NCBI RefSeq assembly: GCF_018141425.1
Contig: NZ_CP058561.1
Location: 4,030,001 to 4,094,000 of the forward strand
From: Vallitalea guaymasensis
GTDB taxonomy: Bacteria; Bacillota; Clostridia; Lachnospirales; Vallitaleaceae
Direction of reading: 5' to 3'
DNA: 64,000 bases
Under the pieces are notes generated by a model. That model saw only the letters and a list, made by a program, of their open reading frames with translations, was not told the origin of the DNA and did not search any database. Position 1 is the stretch's first letter. Each line of letters begins with the position of its first letter. Both the position numbers and the translations under genes were made by a program. Positions 17,828 through 25,380 of this stretch are shown here, piece after piece.

Positions 17828-18935
17828 GTATGTTTACAAAGGGTGCAAAAAACTAAGGACAGGTTATACAACTGGATCCTGTGCCGCTGCTGCAACAAAA
17901 GCGGCAGCTTATATGTTGAAGAACCAAATGATTGTAGAATCAGTCAAGATTGATACACCAAAAGGATGGGAGTTGAATCTTGATGTACATAAATGCCAAT
18001 ATAATGAAAGACAAGCATCATGTTGTATAATAAAGGATTCTGGTGATGATCCAGATATTACTAATGGTATAGAAGTTTTTGCAGAAGTGGTCTTAAGAGA
18101 TGATAATAGAATCAATATTACTGGAGGTAGGGGAGTCGGTAAAGTTACCAAAGAAGGTTTACAGATACCTGTTAATCATTATGCCATTAATCCAACTCCA
18201 CTAAGAATGATAAGAGAATCAGTACAAGCCATATTTGAAAAGGGTACTGGTGTAGATGTTATTATTAGTATTCCTATGGGAGAAGAATTGGCTAAGAAAA
18301 CATTTAATCCCAAATTAGGAATCATTGGTGGTCTATCTGTACTTGGAACCACAGGAATAGTAGAGCCTATGTCAGAAGATGCGTTAAAAGAGACTATAGC
18401 ACTTGAACTTAAGATTGCTCATAAGAAGAATAAAAAATATGTGATACTGGTTCCTGGTAATATAGGGGAAAAATTGTTTATGAAGTACTCGGGTATAGAT
18501 AATATCTCTATGGTTAAGATGAGTAATTATCTAGGTTTTGCATTAGAAGAATGTAGTAGATTAGGATTTGGAAAAATAATTATCGCTGGACATATAGGAA
18601 AATTAATCAAGCCAGCAGGGGGTATATATTATACTCACAGCAGAGTAAGTTCCACAAGAATGGAAATATTGACTGCCTACTTAGGTGTAATGGGTATGAA
18701 ACAAGAAGACCTGATAAGTATCATGGATTGTACAACCACTGATGAAGCGGCTAAGATTATTAAAAGAACAGGTATGGAAGAAGTATTTACAGTACTGGCT
18801 AACAAGGCAGCTGATAATTGTGAAAGTTATATTTATGGTAATCTACATATAGGTGTACTATATTTCAATATGACAGAGCTGTTAGCCATAAGTGATAAAG
18901 TTCAATCTATCATAGGAGAGATTAAGGATGAATAA
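17814..18935 (+). CDS. cbiD: Cobalt-precorrin-5B C1-methyltransferase
   Basis: SAM-dependent C-1 methylation specific to the anaerobic route. The 373-aa product has the diagnostic N-terminal LRTGYTTGSCAAAATKAA and later IIAGHIGKLIKPAGG. No in-frame ATG precedes the conserved start region, so TTG 17814, inside the end of cbiC, is the best start; the ribosome site is weak and coupling to cbiC is likely. Its end overlaps the cbiE ATG. Confidence 0.92.
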   Translation: MENSRYVYKGCKKLRTGYTTGSCAAAATKAAAYMLKNQMIVESVKIDTPKGWELNLDVHKCQYNERQASCCIIKDSGDDPDITNGIEVFAEVVLRDDNRINITGGRGVGKVTKEGLQIPVNHYAINPTPLRMIRESVQAIFEKGTGVDVIISIPMGEELAKKTFNPKLGIIGGLSVLGTTGIVEPMSEDALKETIALELKIAHKKNKKYVILVPGNIGEKLFMKYSGIDNISMVKMSNYLGFALEECSRLGFGKIIIAGHIGKLIKPAGGIYYTHSRVSSTRMEILTAYLGVMGMKQEDLISIMDCTTTDEAAKIIKRTGMEEVFTVLANKAADNCESYIYGNLHIGVLYFNMTELLAISDKVQSIIGEIKDE

Positions 18936-19551
18936 AGTAAATGTGATTGGTATTGGTCCAGGTAACAGAGATTATATTCTTCCAATAGCCTATAGAATTA
19001 TTAAAGAATGTGATGTTCTTGTTGGAGGAAAGAGGAATCTAGAGATTTTTGCTTCTTATGAAAAAGAAGTGTTTGCATATGATTCCAATCTTCAAGGTAT
19101 GTGTGATTATATATCAGCTAATAGAAATGAAAAAAAGATAGTTGTAATAGTTTCAGGAGATACAGGGTTCTACAGTTTATTAGATTATTTACAGAGTAAG
19201 TTAGGTAAGGAATGTATTGATGTAATACCGGGAATAAGTTCTTACCAATATTTGTTCAGTAGAATCGGTAAGAGTTATAAGGATTATGGATTGTATAGTT
19301 TGCATGGAAGAGAAATCAGATGGATGGATATTCTAAAGGATAAAAAAGGTATATTTCTATTAACTGATAAGAAGAATTCTCCAAGCTGTATTGCTAAACA
19401 GTTAATAGATGCAGGACTTTCAAATGTTACAATGATTGTTGGAGAAAATCTTTCATATGATGACGAAAAGATTACTATTGATGTTCCAGAGAATATTGTG
19501 AAGCAGGATTATTCAGTGCTTTGTGTGGTGGTGATTGAAAATGAAGATTAA
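18928..19551 (+). CDS. cbiE: Cobalt-precorrin-7 C5-methyltransferase
   Basis: Tetrapyrrole methylase that methylates C-5. The 207-aa product begins VNVIGIGPGNRDYI, has VSGDTGFYSLL and the IPGISSYQ motif of the SAM pocket. Here CbiE and CbiT are separate genes rather than fused as in CobL. The start codon overlaps the cbiD stop; the end overlaps cbiT by 11 nt. Confidence 0.92.
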   Translation: MNKVNVIGIGPGNRDYILPIAYRIIKECDVLVGGKRNLEIFASYEKEVFAYDSNLQGMCDYISANRNEKKIVVIVSGDTGFYSLLDYLQSKLGKECIDVIPGISSYQYLFSRIGKSYKDYGLYSLHGREIRWMDILKDKKGIFLLTDKKNSPSCIAKQLIDAGLSNVTMIVGENLSYDDEKITIDVPENIVKQDYSVLCVVVIENED

Positions 19552-20122
19552 TAAAAAGTATATGTTTGGTATTCCAGATGATGAATTCATTAGAGATAAA
19601 GTACCGATGACAAAATCAGAGGTAAGAGCTATAACTGTATCTAAGCTTAGACTTAATTCTAATTCCCATGTTTTAGATATTGGTTGTGGTACAGGCAGTA
19701 TAACTGTTGAGTGTGGTTTGATATGTAGTGAAGGTGAAGTTACTGCTATTGATCAGAAAACAGAAGCTGTCAAGTTGACAGAGAAGAATGTTAAGAAGTT
19801 TGGACTTGAAAATGTCCAGATAGTTGAAGGAGCAGCACCAAAGGATATACCTAGGAAATATTATGACAGTATTTTTCTAGGAGGTGGGAGCAGGAAGATT
19901 GATGAGATAATTGATTTTGTTCTGAACCATCTTAAGTCAGGTGGAGTATTTGTTGCTAATACTATATTGTTGGATAGTACATATAAGATTCTTAGTGCCT
20001 TAGAGGGTAGATTCATGGATATTGATGTTGCATTGGTTCAGGTGGCGAAGGGGCATCAGTTAGGTGGATGGATGATGAAAGCTAATAATCCGATTTATGT
20101 TATTTCTGCAAAATTGCCGTAG
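19541..20122 (+). CDS. cbiT: Cobalt-precorrin-6B C15-methyltransferase (decarboxylating)
   Basis: Class I SAM methyltransferase that methylates C-15 and removes the C-12 acetate carboxyl. The product of about 193 aa has FGIPDDEFIRDKVPMTKSEVRA and the SAM motif VLDIGCGTGSITVE. ATG 19541 is preferred over an in-frame TTG two codons earlier because GGTGGTGA lies at proper distance. It is followed by a large palindrome rather than by cbiL. Confidence 0.92.
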   Translation: MKINKKYMFGIPDDEFIRDKVPMTKSEVRAITVSKLRLNSNSHVLDIGCGTGSITVECGLICSEGEVTAIDQKTEAVKLTEKNVKKFGLENVQIVEGAAPKDIPRKYYDSIFLGGGSRKIDEIIDFVLNHLKSGGVFVANTILLDSTYKILSALEGRFMDIDVALVQVAKGHQLGGWMMKANNPIYVISAKLP

Positions 20123-20124
20123 CT

Positions 20125-20310
20125 GAGTATATATACAAAACAGCTCATATCAAATATTTGAAGAAAAACTAAGTTCGTTACAATAAATATTACTAAACCT
20201 TAACAACTCCCGCTGGTCAAACAGTTAAGGTTCTTAACGTAATATTTATTTCCACTCACTAAGATTTTCTAATCAAATATTTAAAAATCGCTTTATTTGT
20301 ATATATACTC
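20125..20310. repeat. 186-nt imperfect palindrome between cbiT and cbiF
   Basis: The ends GAGTATATATACAAA (20125-20139) and TTTGTATATATACTC (20296-20310) are perfect inverted repeats. Matching continues inward with gaps: AAATATTTGA, ACTAAG-like blocks, AATAAATATTAC against GTAATATTTATT, then CCTTAAC (20198-20204) against GTTAAGG (20224-20230). The apex is a GC-richer 19-nt loop. The arms are about 75-80 nt. It resembles a MITE-like or structured-RNA element. No target-site duplication is obvious and no second copy is seen in this window. Confidence 0.75.
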
Positions 20311-20393
20311 ACCGACTAGGCTACTGGAAATAGTAGTATATACAAGAAAATAAAAACATTAAGCATAAAAAATATGATAAAGGAGTACATATT

Positions 20394-21161
20394 ATGATTT
20401 TATTCGTAGGAGCAGGACCAGGAGATGTTGAGTTAATTACGGTTAAGGGGATGAAGGCTTTACAAGAGGCTGATTGTGTTATATATGCAGGGTCTTTGGT
20501 GAATCCTAAGTTGATTGATACTTATTGTAAGGAAGACGTTATTATATATAATAGTGCTAAGATGGATTTGGATGAGGTTATTGAAGTTATGGTAGAGATG
20601 GAAAAGGACAATAAGAAGGTTGTTAGGCTACATACAGGTGATCCATCCATATATGGAGCTATTAGAGAGCAGATGGATAGATTGATTGAACATAAGATTG
20701 AGTTTGATGTGATACCTGGGGTAAGTTCTTTTGTGGCTGCTGCTTCTAGATTGAAAGAGGAGTTTACATTACCTGATGTTTCACAGACGATAATTATTAC
20801 TAGGTTACCTGGCAGAACTGGTCATGGTGAAGGTGGACAGTTGGAAGAATTGGCTAAGCATAGGGCTTCAATGGCTATATTTTTATCAGTTCAGTCCATT
20901 GGTGAAGTAATGGTGAAATTAAGAAAGAGTTATGAGGCAAGAACTCCTGTAGCAGTAGTTTATAAAGCTACTTGGGATGATGAAAAAATAGTTAGAGGAA
21001 CCCTCGAAGATATTGAGAAGAAGGTAGAAGAAGCATCTATTACAAGATTTGCTCAGATTTTAATAGGTGACTTTATGTCAGATAAATATTCTCTATCAAA
21101 ACTATATGATAAAGGTTTCAGTCATATGTATAGAACAGCAGTTAGTAGTGAGGAGAGATAA
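20394..21161 (+). CDS. cbiF: Cobalt-precorrin-4 C11-methyltransferase
   Basis: Tetrapyrrole methylase acting on C-11. The 255-aa product shows VGAGPGDVELITVKG at the N-terminus, VRLHTGDPSIYGAIREQ and IPGVSSFVAAAS, with the late TRLPGRTG segment typical of CbiF/CobM. AAAGGAG lies before the ATG. It is followed after one base by cbiH. The 270-nt gap upstream, with the palindrome, may split or modulate the operon. Confidence 0.94.
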   Translation: MILFVGAGPGDVELITVKGMKALQEADCVIYAGSLVNPKLIDTYCKEDVIIYNSAKMDLDEVIEVMVEMEKDNKKVVRLHTGDPSIYGAIREQMDRLIEHKIEFDVIPGVSSFVAAASRLKEEFTLPDVSQTIIITRLPGRTGHGEGGQLEELAKHRASMAIFLSVQSIGEVMVKLRKSYEARTPVAVVYKATWDDEKIVRGTLEDIEKKVEEASITRFAQILIGDFMSDKYSLSKLYDKGFSHMYRTAVSSEER

Positions 21162-21162
21162 G

Positions 21163-21903
21163 ATGAGAGGGCAGATTTTTGTTATTGGTATTGGACCAGG
21201 GCAATTAGAGAATATGACAGTAAAGGCAGTAGAAGTTATTAAGTCCTGTGATGTCATTGCAGGATATAAGGTTTATGTAGAACAAGTTAAGGATTTATTA
21301 GTGGATAAAAAGGTCATAAGTAAAGGTATGGGAAAAGAAGTTGACCGTTGCGAAATGGCTATAGAAGAGGCGGTACAAGGTAAAAAAGTAGGGATAGTCT
21401 GTAGTGGTGACGGTGGATTATACGGTATGGCTGGATTACTAATAGAGCTTGTGCATATTAAGAAACTGGAAAGTGATATAGATGTAGAAGTGGTATCTGG
21501 TGTTACGGCGGCTATATCCTGTGGAGCATTACTAGGTGCGCCTATTGTAGAAGATTTTTGTACAATAAGTCTTAGTGATTATATGACGCCTTATGAAAAA
21601 ATACTTAAAAGAGTTGAATTGGCATCTAGGGGAGATTTTGTTATAGCATTATATAATCCTAGAAGTTCCAAGAGACCAGATTATCTGGATGAAGCATTAA
21701 GTATTATAAGAAAAGAGAGAGATAATAATACCCCAGTTGGTATTGTAAGAATGGCCTATAGAGAAGAACAGGAGATAGTTCGAACTGATTTGGCTCATAT
21801 TAATACTAAGGAAGTAGATATGTTCTGTACTATTATCATAGGTAATAAACAGACAAAATGGATAAATGATTTCATGGTAACATCAAGAGGGTATAATATA
21901 TGA
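21163..21903 (+). CDS. cbiH: Cobalt-precorrin-3B C17-methyltransferase
   Basis: Ring-contracting tetrapyrrole methylase. The 246-aa product has VIGIGPGQLENMTVKAV, VCSGDGGLYGMAGL, and ALYNPRSSKRPDYL, the CobJ/CbiH signature. ATG 21163 follows GAGGAGAG (21150-21157); the reading frame is open further upstream but that part only overlaps cbiF. It ends with an ATGA overlap into cbiJ. Confidence 0.93.
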   Translation: MRGQIFVIGIGPGQLENMTVKAVEVIKSCDVIAGYKVYVEQVKDLLVDKKVISKGMGKEVDRCEMAIEEAVQGKKVGIVCSGDGGLYGMAGLLIELVHIKKLESDIDVEVVSGVTAAISCGALLGAPIVEDFCTISLSDYMTPYEKILKRVELASRGDFVIALYNPRSSKRPDYLDEALSIIRKERDNNTPVGIVRMAYREEQEIVRTDLAHINTKEVDMFCTIIIGNKQTKWINDFMVTSRGYNI

Positions 21904-22661
21904 TTCTAATACTAGGTGGAACAAGTGATAGTATAATAATTGCCAACAGGATTAAAATATTTACAAATGATCTAATATTAAGCTGTGCCACTGAATATGG
22001 AAAAGAAGTAGCGAGCAAAAGTTTTGATGGTGGTATTATATATGGTAAAATGGATGATATTGAACTCACTAAATATTGTGTTGATAAAGGAATAAGTATA
22101 GTTATTGATGCAACTCACCCATATGCCAAACAAGTATCAGAGAATGCAATAAAAGCTTGTAAAGCTATAGATATAGAATATGTACGCTATGAGCGACCCT
22201 TGATAGATAAAGATGAAGAAAAGTATATTTACTGTTATTCTTATGAAGAAGCAGGAAAGACTATTGATAGATTGCAAGGAAATGTATTGATAACCACTGG
22301 CAGCAAAGATATTGAACATATCATAAATGAGATGAAAGACAAAAATAGAGCATATATAAGGGTATTACCACAATCGGGTAATATAAAAAAACTAGAAAGA
22401 CTCCATGTATTACCAGACCAGATCATTGCCATGAAAGGACCTTTTTCCAAAGAGTTGAACGTAGCTATAATGAATAGCATTGATTGCAAAGTAATGGTGA
22501 CAAAGGAAAGCGGCAGCAGGGGAATGATACAAGAAAAACTCCAAGCGGCAGATGAATGTAATGTAAAAGTTATTGTTATAGGTAGACCCAAGATTGATTA
22601 TCCAAAAGTATATTGTGATATGGATGACATGATTAACTATATTAAAGAGAAAACTGCCTAA
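21900..22661 (+). CDS. cbiJ: Cobalt-precorrin-6A reductase
   Basis: NAD(P)H-dependent reduction of the corrin ring intermediate. The 253-aa product starts ILILGGTSDSIIIANRI, has VIDATHPYAKQVSENA in the first half and MKGPFSKELN plus VTKESGSRG in the second, all CobK/CbiJ traits. The start overlaps the cbiH stop. A gap of 84 nt follows before cbiG. Confidence 0.92.
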   Translation: MILILGGTSDSIIIANRIKIFTNDLILSCATEYGKEVASKSFDGGIIYGKMDDIELTKYCVDKGISIVIDATHPYAKQVSENAIKACKAIDIEYVRYERPLIDKDEEKYIYCYSYEEAGKTIDRLQGNVLITTGSKDIEHIINEMKDKNRAYIRVLPQSGNIKKLERLHVLPDQIIAMKGPFSKELNVAIMNSIDCKVMVTKESGSRGMIQEKLQAADECNVKVIVIGRPKIDYPKVYCDMDDMINYIKEKTA

Positions 22662-22745
22662 GGATAAAAAAACTAAAGCAATTACAATAATTCCTAACAA
22701 TAGATATAGTAACTGATGATTCTTTATAAGAAAGGTGGTAATATA

Positions 22746-23801
22746 TTGAAGGTTGCATTAATAACACTTACTCATGGTGGTTTACAACTTGCAGATAAGT
22801 TAAGGGAATATAATCCCAATATAGAAGTTTTTACTCATAAAAAATGCCAGTATGAATATGTAAAATTGATAGAATTACCACTAAGAGATAATATCAAGGG
22901 GCTGGTGGATGACTATGATATGTTAGTATTCATCATGGCAACAGGTATAGTAGTTAGACTGATAGCGCCTTACATAAAACACAAATCTATAGACCCAGGT
23001 GTTATAGTCATAGATGAACAGGGAAATTATGTCATCAGTCTTCTATCGGGACATCTTGGAGGTGCTAATGAGTATACAAGAGAACTTGCCGAGTTTTTAC
23101 ATGCACATCCAGTAATAACAACGGCTTCTGACGTTAACAATACTATGGCTGTTGATATTATGGCTATGAAACTGAATTGTTACATAGATGATTTTGAAGA
23201 TGCAAAAATAGTAACATCCCATATTGTTAATGGAGACAATATTGGTATAATCAGTAATAGCAATATAGACATAGATCTGCCGAAGCAATTTATAACAATA
23301 GACAATCGTAATGTAAGTCAAAGTATTGATAAGCATAATATAAAAGGCTTGATAGTTATAGATTACAATAAGATTGAGGCTGATATTCCTATATCATACC
23401 TTTATAAAAGAGACATTACACTTGGTATAGGATGTAGAAGAGGTAAAACAAGAGAAGAGATAACTAAGGAACTTGTGCCCCTACTTAAGACAGAAGACAT
23501 CAATATAAAAAGTATATCAAGAATATCAACTGTAGAAGTTAAAAAAGATGAAGTGGGTATAATTGAGCTAGCTAGAACTCTAAAAGTTCCTATGGATATC
23601 ATAACTATTGATAGGATAAAGGAAATCCAGCATCTATTTGAAGGTTCAAAGTTTGTAGAGAAAACAATAGGTGTCACATGTGTTAGTGAACCTTGTGGAT
23701 ACATTTCGTCAAACAAAGGCGATTGCATTTTAAATAAAGTAAAAGCTGATGGTATAACAATATCATTATGGAAGGATAGGAGGAAAAACAATGAGTATTA
23801 A
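22746..23801 (+). CDS. cbiG: Cobalt-precorrin-5A hydrolase
   Basis: Opens the ring lactone and releases the two-carbon fragment as acetaldehyde, an anaerobic-only step. The 351-aa product has KVALITLTHGG at its start, the conserved LLSGHLGGANEYTRELA, and the C-terminal CbiG domain opening LGIGCRRGKTREEI. TTG 22746 is chosen because AAAGGTGG lies 8 nt upstream and because family members start at this point; an ATG ten codons earlier adds an unrelated leader. It overlaps cobO by 11 nt. Confidence 0.9.
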   Translation: MKVALITLTHGGLQLADKLREYNPNIEVFTHKKCQYEYVKLIELPLRDNIKGLVDDYDMLVFIMATGIVVRLIAPYIKHKSIDPGVIVIDEQGNYVISLLSGHLGGANEYTRELAEFLHAHPVITTASDVNNTMAVDIMAMKLNCYIDDFEDAKIVTSHIVNGDNIGIISNSNIDIDLPKQFITIDNRNVSQSIDKHNIKGLIVIDYNKIEADIPISYLYKRDITLGIGCRRGKTREEITKELVPLLKTEDINIKSISRISTVEVKKDEVGIIELARTLKVPMDIITIDRIKEIQHLFEGSKFVEKTIGVTCVSEPCGYISSNKGDCILNKVKADGITISLWKDRRKNNEY

Positions 23802-24333
23802 TCAAAAGGGTGTTGTACTATGTTATACAGGTAATGGAAAAGGTAAAAGTACTGCTTCGTTCGGGTTAGCAATCCGTTCAGTAGGTCATGGTAAGAAAGT
23901 GTGTATTATCCAATTTATCAAATCGCCAGATATCTTGATAGGTGAAAGAGAAGTATTCAAGAAACTTGGTGTTGAGATGTACCAAATGGGTAAAGGATTC
24001 ACTAATATCAGAGATATTGATGAGCATAAAAAAGGTATTGAAGAAGCATGGTCGTTAGCGAAAGAGAAGATTAACAGCGGTGAATATGACCTTGTTGTCT
24101 TAGATGAAATAAATAATGTATTTGCTATCACCAGATTCAACGTAGAAGATGTTTTATCTGTAGAAGAATGCATTGATGTGTTTAAAAATAGACCTGACAG
24201 AACTAATGTTGTTATAACAGGAAGAAATGCACCACAAAAACTTATGGATGCTGTAGACCTAGTAACAGTTTGCGAAGAAAGAAAGCATTATTATAATGAA
24301 GGCAGAAAAGCGGCAAAAGGAATAGAATTTTAG
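23791..24333 (+). CDS. cobO: Cob(I)yrinate a,c-diamide adenosyltransferase
   Basis: Adds the 5'-deoxyadenosyl ligand to cobalt(I) corrinoid, also called BtuR. The 180-aa product has P-loop TGNGKGKST, VCIIQFIK, and VVLDEINNV, all typical. AGGAGG precedes the start, which overlaps the end of cbiG. It closes the visible operon; cbiP, cbiB, cobD, cobU, cobS and cobT are not here. Confidence 0.93.
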   Translation: MSINQKGVVLCYTGNGKGKSTASFGLAIRSVGHGKKVCIIQFIKSPDILIGEREVFKKLGVEMYQMGKGFTNIRDIDEHKKGIEEAWSLAKEKINSGEYDLVVLDEINNVFAITRFNVEDVLSVEECIDVFKNRPDRTNVVITGRNAPQKLMDAVDLVTVCEERKHYYNEGRKAAKGIEF

Positions 24334-24387
24334 TCAATATTTAACGTATAGATATTCATATAGAGTAAAACTTTCCATATATATTAT

Positions 24388-24428
24388 ACCATAAAATTGA
24401 TTTTATTTATAGTCTACCAATTTATGGT
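24388..24428 (+). terminator. Possible hairpin after the cbi operon
   Basis: ACCATAAAATTG pairs with CAATTTATGGT, one bulge, with a loop of about 18 nt and a TTT tail. Weak but well placed as operon end. Confidence 0.4.
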
Positions 24429-24495
24429 TTAATGATATATCATTATATAGCAAGTGATTAATAATATAATTATATTAGAAAATGGAGGGTTCTAT

Positions 24496-25101
24496 ATGTT
24501 TATATGTAAGCAAACACAGTTATACAGGTTTTTGAATTATTGCAATGACTTGAATTTGGACAAAAGTGTTTTAGATTGTGGAGCAGGAGGCAACTATCCA
24601 CCCCTTACTCTCTTTTGGGAGTGGGGCTATAAGACATATGGAATTGAATATAGTGATGCACAGATAAAGAAGGCTGAAAGTTTTTCAAAAGACCATAATA
24701 TCAATCTTAATATTACTAAGGGAGATATTAGAGAGCTACCTTTTGATGATAATTCCATAAGCTATATTTATTCATATAATACTATATTTCATTTGAATAA
24801 AAAGGATATAGCAAAAGGTATAAGAGAAATAAAAAGAGTACTGAAACCAGGTGGTATCTGTTTTGTCAACTTCCTTTCAATAAATGATTGTGATTATGGA
24901 AAAGGAACAAAAATAGGACAGGGAGAATTTTTACAAGGTGAAGGTGATGGAGAAGTAATCCATACATATTATGAGATTGATGAAGGGGATATGCACTTTC
25001 AGGATATGAAGATTTTAGTTAAAGAAAATAGAATCTTAGAGAGAATATACCAAGGAGAAAAAATCAAGCAAGGATTCATAGATTATATAGTCCAAAAATA
25101 A
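24496..25101 (+). CDS. Class I SAM-dependent methyltransferase
   Basis: 201-aa protein with a SAM-binding motif I VLDCGAGGNYPPLT and the acidic loop YGIEYSD, then GDIRELPFDDNSISYIYSYN and RVLKPGGICFVNF, the usual Methyltransf_11-type order. ATG 24496 follows GGAGGG at 24484-24489; the frame extends upstream without a ribosome site. Substrate unknown. It has its own hairpin after it and lies outside the cobalamin operon, so a role in that pathway is not implied. Confidence 0.85.
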   Translation: MFICKQTQLYRFLNYCNDLNLDKSVLDCGAGGNYPPLTLFWEWGYKTYGIEYSDAQIKKAESFSKDHNINLNITKGDIRELPFDDNSISYIYSYNTIFHLNKKDIAKGIREIKRVLKPGGICFVNFLSINDCDYGKGTKIGQGEFLQGEGDGEVIHTYYEIDEGDMHFQDMKILVKENRILERIYQGEKIKQGFIDYIVQK

Positions 25102-25125
25102 TATTTATATAATTTTATAATTAAG

Positions 25126-25183
25126 CTGTCTAGTGATACATTTTTAATGATTGATATGAAAAATGTATCACTAGACAGTTTTT
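25126..25183 (+). terminator. Long perfect hairpin with T-tract
   Basis: 20-bp perfect stem, 25126-25145 with 25159-25178, then five T. It has the same CTGTC...ATACATTTTT design as the hairpin at 29229-29295; the two flank the PI-PLC/VWA gene pair. Confidence 0.88.
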
Positions 25184-25380
25184 ATATTATTAATTATATC
25201 TGCCATTCCACGTATAATGTTATTTCAGGTTAAAAAAATGTTAAAATATTTATAGAATAAACATTAGATTTTTAAAATTATGATATAATTAATATAATTA
25301 TAAAACACTTCTATAGACAGCCAATAGACTTCTTCATGACTCTGAATGTAATGGAAACACTAGAAAATAAAAGGAGGAAT

